A stretch of 32,066 bases of DNA from the IMG/VR virus record IMGVR_UViG_3300018481_000055, positions 1-32,066 of that record, one strand, 5' to 3'. The notes beneath the pieces were generated by a model. It was not told the DNA's origin and did not search any database. It worked only from the letters and a program-made list of their open reading frames with translations. The position numbers were made by a program, and so were the translations under genes. This document shows positions 6,278 through 14,107 of this stretch, one piece after another; position 1 is the stretch's first letter, and the number at the start of each line of letters is the position of its first letter. This DNA comes from a virus.

Positions 6278-6291
6278 AGAACGGACGCTGA
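6278..6291 (+). repeat. Dispersed 14-mer, copy 2 (one mismatch)
   Basis: AGAACGGACGCTGA, 8 bases after the peptidase stop and preceded by GACCGGGGT. The only intergenic copy, lying at the -35 region of the promoter at 6288. Confidence 0.75.
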
Positions 6292-6325
6292 AGGCGGTTG
6301 CATCGTCTGATAGCGTCTCGACGCT
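6288..6325 (+). promoter_or_regulatory. Extended -10 promoter with dyad before holin gene
   Basis: TGATAGCGT (6308-6316) is an extended -10 using the same TAGCGT hexamer as the promoters at 770 and 14774; the -35 (CTGAAG) is poor. AGCGTC-TC-GACGCT (6312-6325) is a perfect dyad overlapping the -10, as in the 18.1 and 19.5 kb promoters. Probably an operator. Confidence 0.4.
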
Positions 6326-6363
6326 GGCCGCGCCCAAGTCGGCCCGCAGAACGAAGGAGACTC

Positions 6364-6708
6364 ATGAAGCTGTTCGGTAGGGAGCCCACGCTCTGGATCG
6401 CCGTCATCTCGTCAGGCATCGTCCTGCTCGGGACGGTCGGCTTCTCGTGGATTAGCGGCGAGCAGGCCGCACTCGTCGTCGCAGCGATCAACGCCATCGC
6501 AGGCGCGGTCAACGCGTACACGGTGCGCCCGATCTCACCCGTCGCGTTCACCTACGCGGTCGGCGCGATCGTCGCCCTGCTGACGTCCTACGGGCTGAAC
6601 TTCACCGATCCCCAGGTCGGCGCCGTGAACGCCCTCACCATCACCATTCTGGCCCTCCTCAGCCGCGGGCAGGTCTCCCCCGAGGAGACTGTGCTGACGA
6701 GCGCCTAG
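6364..6708 (+). CDS. Holin-like membrane protein, 114 aa
   Basis: ATG at 6364 follows GAAGGAG. It begins MKLFGREPTLWIAVISSGIV and has three hydrophobic helices (roughly residues 10-28, 36-52, 61-82) plus a weaker fourth, ending LSRGQVSPEETVLTSA. The FGREP-lead and GEQ-loop layout matches many actinophage holins from memory. Position directly after the peptidase supports a role in membrane permeabilisation at lysis. Confidence 0.65.
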   Translation: MKLFGREPTLWIAVISSGIVLLGTVGFSWISGEQAALVVAAINAIAGAVNAYTVRPISPVAFTYAVGAIVALLTSYGLNFTDPQVGAVNALTITILALLSRGQVSPEETVLTSA

Positions 6709-6709
6709 G

Positions 6710-6931
6710 GTGGCAGTCGCGCTAGTGTCCGCGTCGTTCGCCTTCGTCGTGGGAGCGCTCGCAGGCGCCGCCCTGCAACGATGGGGCGACGCGGACCGCG
6801 CGACCGAGCATCACACCGAGTATCCGCCCGAGCTGGAGCCGAAGAACCTCCAGACGATCATCGACGAGATCAAGCTCCGGGACGTCAGTCTCGACGAGCA
6901 GGTGAACTGGAGGTACTGGCTTCATGGCTGA
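6710..6931 (+). CDS. Membrane-anchored small protein, 73 aa
   Basis: GTG at 6710, one base after the holin stop. The N-terminal helix VALVSASFAFVVGALAGAAL is hydrophobic; the rest is charged and probably soluble (PELEPKNLQTIIDEIKL). Signal-anchor topology in a lysis block could fit a spanin-like or antiholin role, but actinophages usually lack Rz spanins, so I only call it membrane-anchored. Confidence 0.5.
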   Translation: MAVALVSASFAFVVGALAGAALQRWGDADRATEHHTEYPPELEPKNLQTIIDEIKLRDVSLDEQVNWRYWLHG

Positions 6932-7274
6932 AGGCCAGGGGCCACGTCGCATCGTCGTGGCAGACAAGCCCACCCCCACCCCTCTGGACGTAGCGATCGA
7001 GGCAGCCGAGCGTCACGACGCGCACATCAGGACGTGGCACGACGAAGACGCGTATCCGCGGATGATCGTCAAGACGGCCACGGAGGTTCGCACGGAGCTG
7101 GTGGTCAACGCAGCAGCCTGGCTTGTCTACGCGGGGTGCGCTCTGCTAGCCGGGGGCATAGCCGCCCTGCTCGTCACGGGCGGGGGCATGATGGCAGCAG
7201 CGTACCTAGTCGTGACAGTCGTCCTGACGCTGCTCTCTGCCAGCCTCGTCAACGTCACGCAGCCAGAGGCGTAA
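6924..7274 (+). CDS. Two-helix membrane protein, 116 aa (second holin candidate)
   Basis: ATG at 6924 overlaps the previous gene by 8 bases. A 55-residue hydrophilic N-terminus is followed by VVNAAAWLVYAGCALLAGGI and MMAAAYLVVTVVLTLLSASL, two clear helices with a short GGG turn. Class II holins have this topology; many actinophages carry two adjacent membrane genes after the lysin. Confidence 0.5.
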   Translation: MAEGQGPRRIVVADKPTPTPLDVAIEAAERHDAHIRTWHDEDAYPRMIVKTATEVRTELVVNAAAWLVYAGCALLAGGIAALLVTGGGMMAAAYLVVTVVLTLLSASLVNVTQPEA

Positions 7275-7277
7275 CGT

Positions 7278-8108
7278 ATGGGGGTGACGATGCACCCCTG
7301 CCCCTCATGCGGCACTCCGGTCATAGGGTCATGCCCGTGCAGCGTGAGCGCAGCAGATCGAGCGTTCTACTCGACTGCGTACTGGAAGCGCACGAGCAGA
7401 GCGGTACGCAGGCAGCAGCCCGTATGTGCCACGCCCCTCTGTGGTGCACGTAGTGAGCACGTCGACCATATCGTTCCTCGTCGAGGTCAACGAAGCAGAG
7501 ACGTTCGAACGAACCTACAAGCTTTATGTGCAAAGTGTCATGCGATCAAGACGGCGAACGACAACGCTGATCCGAACACTCGTTCGACGAGGGCTGACGT
7601 CGAACCAGGGATACTACGAACCGTGGAGGGGAGAGTCTCGAACACCTGTGGACCCTTCCTCGACCCGGTAGGACCAGTTTTCCCGCTTTCCCGAGGTGCC
7701 AGATATGCCGCGCAAGCCCCGTCCGAAGACGCTGAAGGCGAAGACAGCGCGGAGCTCCGACCTGACGCTCGTCGTCAGTACGCCCGCAGGCATACCGCTG
7801 CCCCCCGCCGACCTGCTGGACACGTCAGTCGAGCGATGGAACGCGTTCTGGTCCTCACCCCTGACGCGCGTCATCGTCCCGGAGCTGGACCTCGACACGA
7901 TCGAGACGCTGTTCCGACTGCGCGACGAACGCGATCGAGCGCTCCGCGCGGGCAGACGGAAGCGACTCGTCCCGGGCAGCCAGGGACAGCCCGTACTGAA
8001 CCCGCTGCTCGACTACGCGATCAAGGTCCAGAAGGACGTCCGAGCGCTGGAGGATCGACTCGCGTCATCGCCCAAGTCGCGCCTCGTGCTCGGGGTGCTG
8101 TTCGGTGA
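7278..8108 (+). CDS. HNH endonuclease; 3' part overlaps TerS
   Basis: ATG at 7278 (or 7290). Residues 1-95 contain CPSC, CPC, then YWKRTSRAVRRQQPVC, EHVDHIVPRRGQ, LQALCAKCHAIKTANDN: a complete HNH with DH, central N and CxxC zinc site. The frame stays open to 8108 and overlaps the terminase small-subunit gene by about 400 bases. The last 130 or so residues are Arg/Pro/Ala-rich and look like a frame shadow, so the true end may be a lost stop near 7700. Codons here (TTA, CTA, GTT, CAA, CGT) are AT-richer than in neighbours, consistent with a recently acquired homing endonuclease next to the packaging genes. Confidence 0.6.
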   Translation: MGVTMHPCPSCGTPVIGSCPCSVSAADRAFYSTAYWKRTSRAVRRQQPVCATPLCGARSEHVDHIVPRRGQRSRDVRTNLQALCAKCHAIKTANDNADPNTRSTRADVEPGILRTVEGRVSNTCGPFLDPVGPVFPLSRGARYAAQAPSEDAEGEDSAELRPDARRQYARRHTAAPRRPAGHVSRAMERVLVLTPDARHRPGAGPRHDRDAVPTARRTRSSAPRGQTEATRPGQPGTARTEPAARLRDQGPEGRPSAGGSTRVIAQVAPRARGAVR

Positions 8109-8208
8109 CGCTCACCGCTCGATCGACGACCTCAACACGGACCTCGACGAAGCGGACGACCTCGGCGACCTCCTCGACGACGCAGACGTCGTGGACGGGC
8201 TCGGCTGA
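7705..8208 (+). CDS. Terminase small subunit
   Basis: 167 aa from the ATG at 7705, spaced 8 bases after GAGG; an in-frame GTG at 7696 is an alternative. The basic start (MPRKPRPKTLKAKTARSS) and the segment LLDTSVERWNAFWSSPLTRV are typical of actinophage TerS, with helices covering 75-125 and an acidic C-terminus (DDLGDLLDDADVVDG). It recognises the genome end and presents DNA to TerL. Identity rests on position directly before TerL and on length. Confidence 0.7.
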   Translation: MPRKPRPKTLKAKTARSSDLTLVVSTPAGIPLPPADLLDTSVERWNAFWSSPLTRVIVPELDLDTIETLFRLRDERDRALRAGRRKRLVPGSQGQPVLNPLLDYAIKVQKDVRALEDRLASSPKSRLVLGVLFGDAHRSIDDLNTDLDEADDLGDLLDDADVVDGLG

Positions 8209-9925
8209 CGAGTACAGGCCGCCGCGCTATTCGTCCCCGGAGCCGCTGCTCCCCGACGGCAAGCCTTGGCCGAGCATGGGCAAGCTCGTCGGCGCGTGGA
8301 TCGAGCGCAACCTCGTCCACGGCGAGGGCGACGTCCTCGGCGAGCCGGTGCGCTTGCAGCCGTTCCAGCGGGAGATGCTGCGGCGTCTCTACCAGTACCA
8401 CCCGACGACTGGACAGCTTCGCTACGATCGTGCGCTGTTCGGTCTTCCGCGAGGCTCGATCAAGACGGAGCTGATCGGCAACGTCGGAGACGCGGAGCTC
8501 CTCGGACCGCTCGCGCCTCGCTCACCGAACGTGCCCGTCGTCGCCGCCAGCTTCGAACAGGCCGACCGCATCTTCGCTGCTGCTCGTCTGGGCATCGAGG
8601 GCGACGGTCAGGATCGACCTGGGCCCCTCGCGCGGTTCTTCACGGCGGGCGAGCACCTTCAGGACACGCGCATCATCCGCCCCGATCGTCCCGGACGTCT
8701 CTACCGCGTCGCCGCGGTCGCCGGGACCAACGAGGGTGGGCTGCCGACCTGCGTGCTCTGCGACGAGGTACACGAGTGGGAGGGCGAGCGACGAGAGCGC
8801 GTCTGGACCGTCATGTCGAAGGGCGCGAGGAAGCGGCAGGTCGTGCGCCCGCTGCCGCCGCGCGTCTCCGAGCTGGTCGGACTCGACGCGCTGCGGGGCG
8901 CGCTGCACATCGGGATCACCACCGCGGGCGATACGCTCGACTCGCTCCTCGGTCGACTCTACACGCACGGCGTCGCGGTGAGCACGGGCGAGGAGACGGA
9001 CGAGTCGTTCCTGTTCATGTGGTGGTCGACGCTGATCGCCGTGCACACCGAGGAGGGCGTCTCGGAGGGCTGGGACCTCGACGATCGCGAGCAGCGTCAG
9101 CAGGCGATCCTGGAGGCGAACCCCGCGATCGGTTCAGCGCTGACGCTGGCCGGGGTAGAAGCGTCGTACGCGGACCCTACGGTGCCGTTCAACGAGTTCC
9201 TGCGCTACAACCTGAACCTATTCGTCTCGTCCGCTGACGCGTGGCTGGACGAGAGCGTCGTCGAGAGTCGTCGACGCGACCTGAAGAACGTCGCCCCGCC
9301 ACCGCCGCCGCGGACCGCGATCACCCTCGGCTTCGACGGATCGAACAACCGGGACTGCACCGTGCTCGTGGGCTGGACGATCGACGACGACTACGGCTTC
9401 GTCGTCGCTGCGTGGGAGCCCGAGGGCGGCGAGCCCGTGCCCAGGGTCGAGGTCGACGCCGCGGTGGCGCGAGCGTTCGCGACGTGGGACGTCGTGGAGA
9501 TGGCGGGTGACCCTCCCGGCTGGCGCACAGAGCTGGAGCGCTGGGAGGCGGAGTTCGGGACGCGCTCGTTCGAACCTCCGGAGCCCGGTCGCGAGAACTC
9601 GCGCGGGCGCGTGCTCGGGAGCGGCAGGGTGCTGCGCTTTCCGACGTTCAACTACGCGCTGTTCGGCCCCGCGTGTGCACAGTTCAAGACGGCGTTCCTC
9701 GTCGGGGGTCCCCGGATCGACGGGCACCCGCTGCTGCTGCGTCACCTCCGCAACGCCCGCGCGTACGACACGCGTCACGGGCAGGTCATCGTCAAGGAGA
9801 CGCGCAACAGCACGCGAAGGATCGACGCCGCGGACGCAGCGATCATCGCCCGGAGTCGAGCAGTCTGGCACCGAGGCGAGCGTGCTAAGGTGAGGCGACC
9901 AGTTCCGCAGGCGGTGGGCTTCTAG
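8105..9925 (+). CDS. Terminase large subunit
   Basis: 606 aa. Residues 50-95 read LPDGKPWPSMGKLVGAWIE, the normal TerL entry. The ATPase has a Walker A-like GLPRGSIKTEL (about 113-123), in which Ile replaces the usual Gly before Lys, and Walker B VLCDEVHEW (217-225). The nuclease has Asp411 in GFDGSNNRD, an Asp in EMAGDPPGW and DAADAAIIA near the end. Packages DNA through the portal. The only in-frame start upstream of the conserved region is the GTG at 8105, inside TerS; the first 33 residues are Thr/Ser junk-like, so a non-standard start near 8210 is possible. Confidence 0.9.
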   Translation: MTLTARSTTSTRTSTKRTTSATSSTTQTSWTGSADEYRPPRYSSPEPLLPDGKPWPSMGKLVGAWIERNLVHGEGDVLGEPVRLQPFQREMLRRLYQYHPTTGQLRYDRALFGLPRGSIKTELIGNVGDAELLGPLAPRSPNVPVVAASFEQADRIFAAARLGIEGDGQDRPGPLARFFTAGEHLQDTRIIRPDRPGRLYRVAAVAGTNEGGLPTCVLCDEVHEWEGERRERVWTVMSKGARKRQVVRPLPPRVSELVGLDALRGALHIGITTAGDTLDSLLGRLYTHGVAVSTGEETDESFLFMWWSTLIAVHTEEGVSEGWDLDDREQRQQAILEANPAIGSALTLAGVEASYADPTVPFNEFLRYNLNLFVSSADAWLDESVVESRRRDLKNVAPPPPPRTAITLGFDGSNNRDCTVLVGWTIDDDYGFVVAAWEPEGGEPVPRVEVDAAVARAFATWDVVEMAGDPPGWRTELERWEAEFGTRSFEPPEPGRENSRGRVLGSGRVLRFPTFNYALFGPACAQFKTAFLVGGPRIDGHPLLLRHLRNARAYDTRHGQVIVKETRNSTRRIDAADAAIIARSRAVWHRGERAKVRRPVPQAVGF

Positions 9926-11401
9926 GTGGCAGAACAGTTCGAGGTGGGAACCCCGGAGTGGTGGCGAACGCGCCTGCTGCTGAAGCTGCGGCAGCAGATC
10001 GACGAGTCGTCCGAGTACACGAAGTTCTACGAGGGCGAGCAGCCGCTAGCCTTCGCGTCGAAGAAGTTCGCGGCGGTCTTCGGTCAGCGCTACGCGCGGC
10101 TTCCCGCGAACTTCATGCCGCTCGTCGTCGAGGCCGAGGCGGAGCGTCTCGTCGTCCAGGGCTTCCGGTTCGGAGCCGCGGGAGCCGATAAGGGCATCTG
10201 GCAGATGTGGCAGGCGAACCAGCTCGACGCGGAGTCGCAGATCGCCCACGAGATCGCCCTGGTCAAGGGCTGCTCGTTCGCACTCGTCGCGCCGGGCGAT
10301 CCCGAGCCCGTCATCACCATCGAGGACCCGGGCGAAGTCGTCGTCGAGACGGAGCAGGGGAACCGCCGCAAGCGGCGAGCAGCGCTGAAGGCGTTCATCG
10401 ACGACGAGGGCTACCTGCGGGTCTACCTCTACCTGCCGACGGACATCTACAAGTGGCGCACGTCGAAGCCCTACCAGCGGACGCGCGAGGTGCACAAGGC
10501 AGAGTTCGTCGAGTTCAGCGAGGACGGCGAGTCGTTCCCCGTCGCGAACCCGCTCGGCGTCGTGCCCGTCGTGCCCCTGCTGAACCGCCCGCGACGTGAC
10601 GGGCGAGGGCGCTCCGAGATCGCCCCCGTCATGGGCAACCAGAACGCGATCAACAAGCTGCGCTTCGACTCGCTCGTCGCGTCGGAGTACGTCGCGTTCC
10701 CACAGCGCTGGGTGACGAACATCGACATTCCGGTCGACCCCGATACGGGCAAGCCCATCGAGCCGTTCAAGCCGGGCGTCGACACCCTGTGGGGCATCCG
10801 ACGTCCGACGCCCGCCGAGGTCGCGGAGTACGGCGACAAGGTGCCGCAGCCCGCGCTCGGCCAGTTCCCCGCCGCGGACATGGGTCCGTACATCGAGGCG
10901 ATCGAGGCAGAGATCGGACAGATGGCGTCGATCTCGCGAACCCCGTACCACTACTTCCTCGGCACGCCGACTGCCGTCCCGCCCTCGGGCGAGTCGCTGA
11001 AGTCGTCCGAGGCGCCGCTGGTGAAGAAGGTCACGAAGGCGAGCATCCACCTCGGCGAGGGCTGGGAGGAGACGATCCGCGTCGCTCTCATCGCTGACGG
11101 CCAGACGGCGAAGGCGAAGAACGTCGACGCCGAGACGATCTGGGCCGATCCCGAGACGCGCAACGAGGCGGCGCGGACCGACTCGATCATCAAGCAGTAC
11201 CAGGTCGGACTGCTGCCGCGAAGCGTCGCGCTGGAGGAGCTGAACTACAGCCAGACGCAGATCGAGCGCATCCTGAAGGAGAAGCCCGACGACGACAAGC
11301 CCGGCCAGCCCGACGTGAGCGGCTTCCCCGGACTCTCGACGAACGGCGTAGGGGCGGCGCTAGCCGGGGCAGAACGGACGCAGAGCACGCCCGATGCCTA
11401 A
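9926..11401 (+). CDS. Portal protein (SPP1 gp6-like)
   Basis: 491 aa, GTG start abutting TerL's stop. It opens EWWRTRLLLKLRQQIDESSE then YTKFYEGEQPLAFASKKF, followed by FMPLVVEAEAERLVVQGF, the usual actinophage portal N-terminus. The middle has PVVPLLNRPRRDGRGRSEI and QNAINKLRFDSLVASEYVAF; the later region (PYHYFLGTPTAVPPSGESLK) is the conserved stem/wing. It forms the dodecameric portal at the packaging vertex. The last ten codons contain a copy of the dispersed 14-mer. Confidence 0.9.
   Translation: MAEQFEVGTPEWWRTRLLLKLRQQIDESSEYTKFYEGEQPLAFASKKFAAVFGQRYARLPANFMPLVVEAEAERLVVQGFRFGAAGADKGIWQMWQANQLDAESQIAHEIALVKGCSFALVAPGDPEPVITIEDPGEVVVETEQGNRRKRRAALKAFIDDEGYLRVYLYLPTDIYKWRTSKPYQRTREVHKAEFVEFSEDGESFPVANPLGVVPVVPLLNRPRRDGRGRSEIAPVMGNQNAINKLRFDSLVASEYVAFPQRWVTNIDIPVDPDTGKPIEPFKPGVDTLWGIRRPTPAEVAEYGDKVPQPALGQFPAADMGPYIEAIEAEIGQMASISRTPYHYFLGTPTAVPPSGESLKSSEAPLVKKVTKASIHLGEGWEETIRVALIADGQTAKAKNVDAETIWADPETRNEAARTDSIIKQYQVGLLPRSVALEELNYSQTQIERILKEKPDDDKPGQPDVSGFPGLSTNGVGAALAGAERTQSTPDA
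11371..11384 (+). repeat. Dispersed 14-mer, copy 3
   Basis: Exact copy, preceded by GCCGGGGC, in the last codons of the portal gene (GAERTQ, same frame as copy 1). Confidence 0.75.
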
Positions 11402-11630
11402 GGCTGCTGCTGACCTGCCCGTCCCGCGCACGGCGCTTCTCGATCCGACGCAGCGTCGACGCATGAGGTACACCCTCTACAAGATGCTGACCCGCCTCGG
11501 GCGCATCGACCACGCGACGCTGCGCTACTTCAGGGACCCGACCGACGGGCCGCTCGCCGAGCGCGGGCTGCCGGACGACGACACCGCGGTCGTGCGGGCG
11601 ACTGCTCACGTCACGCCGAGGGAGTCGTGA
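11394..11630 (+). CDS. Hypothetical protein between portal and scaffold, 78 aa
   Basis: ATG at 11394 overlaps the portal stop by 8 bases. It is basic in the middle (DPTQRRRMRYTLYKMLTRLG) and ends VVRATAHVTPRES. No motif. In many siphoviruses this slot holds a MuF or minor head protein, but this one is too short for that. Confidence 0.55.
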   Translation: MPKAAADLPVPRTALLDPTQRRRMRYTLYKMLTRLGRIDHATLRYFRDPTDGPLAERGLPDDDTAVVRATAHVTPRES

Positions 11631-11638
11631 CGCTCACC

Positions 11639-11680
11639 GTAGAGGGCACGGGGCTACCCCCCCGGCTTCGTGCTCTCTAC
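11639..11680 (+). terminator. Strong hairpin after the portal operon
   Basis: GTAGAGGGCACG (11639-11650) pairs with CGTGCTCTCTAC (11669-11680), 11 of 12 positions, 18-base loop. No U-tract follows, so it may be a processing or attenuation site that tunes scaffold and capsid expression. Confidence 0.5.
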
Positions 11681-11687
11681 GATGCGC

Positions 11688-11704
11688 GTGACAACGCGTG
11701 TCAC
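11688..11704. promoter_or_regulatory. Palindromic operator-like site
   Basis: GTGACA-ACGCG-TGTCAC, perfect 6 bp arms, between the hairpin and the scaffold gene. Nothing else in 11631-11812 is coding; the ribosome site AGGAGGAG lies at its end. Confidence 0.35.
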
Positions 11705-11812
11705 CCGCGGAGTCGATCGTCGCTCGGAACCAGGGACGCGGCCCATACGGCGACGACGAACTAGCGGCCGCATAACCCCCGCTAGACACGCGCACGAGGA
11801 GGAGTATCATCC

Positions 11813-12376
11813 GTGGCAGCAACGACGAGCGCAGAGGGAGCCCAGGCGGCACCCGACGCGCAGCCCCAGGCGGGCGACGCTGAGGCCCAGGCGGCTGACG
11901 CGAGCGAGGCGGCAGCGACCGTCGAAGCCATCTCCCTCGACGAGGCAAAGAAGCTGCGGAGCGAGGCCAAGGGCCTCCGCACACGGCTGAAGGCATACGA
12001 GGACGCAGAGAGGGAACGAGCCGACGCGGACAAGTCTGCGGAGGAGCGTTCGGCGGAGCGGATCGCGACCCTGGAGCAGGAGCTCCAGAGCGAACGATCG
12101 GCGCGACGAGCGATGGCGCTTCAGGTGACGACGATGGCGGCAGCGCGGAAGCTGGGCTTCCGCGATCCCGACCTAGCGCACCGACTGCTCGGTGAGGTCG
12201 AGTACGACGACGACGGCAAGCCGAAGAACGTCGAGCGACTGCTGGCAGACATCGCGAAGCAGCATCCCTACCTAGTCAACGGAACGAGCGACTTCGGAGG
12301 GGGACCACGCGGCACCCCGCCTGCGAACGACGCAGACATGAACGCGTGGCTCCGAGCGAAGACGGGACGCGGCTAG
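11813..12376 (+). CDS. Scaffolding protein
   Basis: 187 aa; GTG start after AGGAGGAG. An Ala/Gln/Asp-rich disordered N-terminus is followed by a long charged coiled coil (about residues 42-105, with EAKKLRSEAKGLRTRLKAYE), then LGFRDPDLAHRLL and a Gly/Pro-rich tail ending AWLRAKTGRG. This is the standard scaffold layout directly upstream of the major capsid gene. It directs capsid assembly and is then lost or degraded; no protease gene is obvious here. Confidence 0.8.
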   Translation: MAATTSAEGAQAAPDAQPQAGDAEAQAADASEAAATVEAISLDEAKKLRSEAKGLRTRLKAYEDAERERADADKSAEERSAERIATLEQELQSERSARRAMALQVTTMAAARKLGFRDPDLAHRLLGEVEYDDDGKPKNVERLLADIAKQHPYLVNGTSDFGGGPRGTPPANDADMNAWLRAKTGRG

Positions 12377-12398
12377 GCCTCAGAGGAGAACCTAGACA

Positions 12399-13337
12399 GT
12401 GGTCACGTACAACTCCTTGATCTCGCGCACCGACGCGGATGCGCTGATCCCGGAGCCGGTCACGAACGAGATCATCCAGGGCGTCGAGCAGGCCTCGGCA
12501 GCGCTGTCCTCGTTCCGCAAGGTGCGTATGTCGTCGAAGACGGCAACGACGCCCGTGCTCTCCGTGCTCCCCGTCGCGTACTGGGTCACGGGCGACGACG
12601 GACTGAAGCAGACCTCCGAGGTGAACTGGGCGAACCAGACGCTCACCGCGGAGGAGCTTGCGGTCATCATCCCCGTCCCGCTCGCCGTGCTCGACGACGC
12701 GGACTTCGACATCTGGGCGGAGACGCGTCCGAAGCTCATCGAGGCCTTCGGGGCCAAGATCGACTCGGCCGCTCTGTTCGGCGTCGACGCTCCCACGTCG
12801 TGGGGCGACGGCATCTCCGAGCTGGCGGTCCTCGCCGGGAACTCGCACGTCGAAGGCAGCGGCGGCGCCGTCGACTTCGCGGACGACATCGCCATCACGT
12901 TCGGCCTCGTCGAGAACGACGGCTACGACGTGAACGCCGTCTACGCGCGGCGGAAGGTTCGCGGGCGGCTTCGCCGACTGCGCGCCGCGACGACCAACGA
13001 GCCGATCTTCCAGACCTTCGGTCAGGGGAGCCCGGACTCGATCTACGGCGAGGACCTGTTCTACGTCCGCAACGGTTCGTGGGTCAACAACTACGAACTC
13101 ATCGCGGGCGACCGGAACGCGGCCATCCTCGGCATCCGTCAGGACATCACGTTCAGCATCCACACCGAGGGCGTCATCTCTGACGGCAGCGGCAACGTGG
13201 TCCTGAACCTCATGCAGCAGGACTCCGCTGCGATGCGCGCGGTGATGCGCGTCGGCTTCGCCGTCGCCACCCCGGTGAGCGCCGAGAACCCGGACGGGGA
13301 CTTCCCCTTCGCGGTCCTCATCAACGCAGGCTCCTAA
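12399..13337 (+). CDS. Major capsid protein (HK97 fold)
   Basis: 312 aa, GTG start after AGAGGAG. It begins TYNSLISRTDADALIPEPVT then NEIIQGVEQASAALSSF, typical of HK97-fold capsid proteins of actinophages, with the later LAVIIPVPLAVLDDADFDI (spine helix to P-domain) and the C-terminal MRVGFAVATPVSAENPDGDF. There is no long delta domain, in line with a separate scaffold. A strong terminator follows, as expected for the most abundant protein. Confidence 0.9.
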   Translation: MVTYNSLISRTDADALIPEPVTNEIIQGVEQASAALSSFRKVRMSSKTATTPVLSVLPVAYWVTGDDGLKQTSEVNWANQTLTAEELAVIIPVPLAVLDDADFDIWAETRPKLIEAFGAKIDSAALFGVDAPTSWGDGISELAVLAGNSHVEGSGGAVDFADDIAITFGLVENDGYDVNAVYARRKVRGRLRRLRAATTNEPIFQTFGQGSPDSIYGEDLFYVRNGSWVNNYELIAGDRNAAILGIRQDITFSIHTEGVISDGSGNVVLNLMQQDSAAMRAVMRVGFAVATPVSAENPDGDFPFAVLINAGS

Positions 13338-13354
13338 CCGCCGGGAGGAGGCCA

Positions 13355-13388
13355 AGGGCGCTCGACTTCGCGAGAGGTCGAGCGCCCT
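13355..13388 (+). terminator. Terminator after major capsid gene
   Basis: Perfect 12 bp stem AGGGCGCTCGAC/GTCGAGCGCCCT with a 10-base loop, no long U-run. It ends 6 bases before the next ATG, so it would also occlude that gene's ribosome site. Confidence 0.75.
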
Positions 13389-13394
13389 CACCAC

Positions 13395-14012
13395 ATGAGT
13401 ACGATCCTCGACCTCGAAGACGCCCGAGCCCGCGGGCTGAAGCTGCCCGCGGACGACGGGGTAGCGCAGGATATCCTCGACGAGACAGAGGCCAAGCTGG
13501 CGGCAGCGATCGGGCCTCTGACGGGCGACCGGACGGAGACGTTCTACGTCGGCATCTCGCGCACCGACGGGAAGCTCGGCATCGCTCGTCCGACCGACGA
13601 GGTCGCCGTCACCGACGGGGCGTCGCTCGTCGACGTCGACCACTACCGACTCGTCGACGCAGGCTACGCGATCCACCGCACCTACGTGTCGCCGCAGCGC
13701 TACTGGACGGGGCCCTACGTCAGCGTCGTCTACGAGCCGAACGACCTGCTCCGCGTCCAGAGCGTCCTCTACGACATGGCGGCGCTCGCGGGCGAGCCGA
13801 TGGACGACAAGAACAGCGAGCGGATCGGCGACTATTCATACTCGCGCAACGTCTCGGGAGGTCCGACGCGCGCCAGCATCGAGGCGACGCTGATCTCGTC
13901 GCTGCTGCCGAAGCGCGACCCCGCGACGACGATCCTCGCGGTGAGTCGCAGGCTGCTGCCGAGCGACGCTGCCCAGGTAATCAACCTGCCAGAGATCGAG
14001 GTCTTCCCGTGA
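13395..14012 (+). CDS. Head-tail connector (gp6/gp15-like adaptor)
   Basis: 205 aa, ATG at 13395. It reads DILDETEAKLAAAIGPL, then FYVGISRTDGKLGIARP, then RYWTGPYVSVVYEPNDLL, then VLYDMAALAGEPMDDKNSER. The first gene after the capsid is usually the adaptor that binds the portal; helix-rich N- and C-termini around a beta insert fit. No Shine-Dalgarno is visible because the terminator stem is adjacent. Identity is from position and shape. Confidence 0.7.
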   Translation: MSTILDLEDARARGLKLPADDGVAQDILDETEAKLAAAIGPLTGDRTETFYVGISRTDGKLGIARPTDEVAVTDGASLVDVDHYRLVDAGYAIHRTYVSPQRYWTGPYVSVVYEPNDLLRVQSVLYDMAALAGEPMDDKNSERIGDYSYSRNVSGGPTRASIEATLISSLLPKRDPATTILAVSRRLLPSDAAQVINLPEIEVFP

Positions 14013-14107
14013 CGTCGCAGGCGAGTCGCGAGGACACGGAGCTGCTGCTCGCTCTCGTCGCTCTGATCGCCGCGGTGATGATCGTCGTGCAGGTCACGCC
14101 GCGGTGA
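14009..14107 (+). CDS. Membrane miniprotein, 32 aa
   Basis: GTG at 14009 overlaps the connector stop and its own stop overlaps the next GTG. It reads TSQASREDTELLLALVALIA followed by AVMIVVQVTPR: one hydrophobic helix. Coding is supported by the exact GTGA coupling on both sides. Confidence 0.45.
   Translation: MTSQASREDTELLLALVALIAAVMIVVQVTPR

Noticed and set aside
8266-9237. 323 aa + strand ORF inside TerL in another frame
   Set aside because: Arg/Gly/Ala-rich frame shadow; TerL motifs are in the other frame.
12276-13676. 466 aa minus-strand ORF opposite capsid and connector genes
   Set aside because: Antisense shadow of well-supported head genes; low-complexity product.
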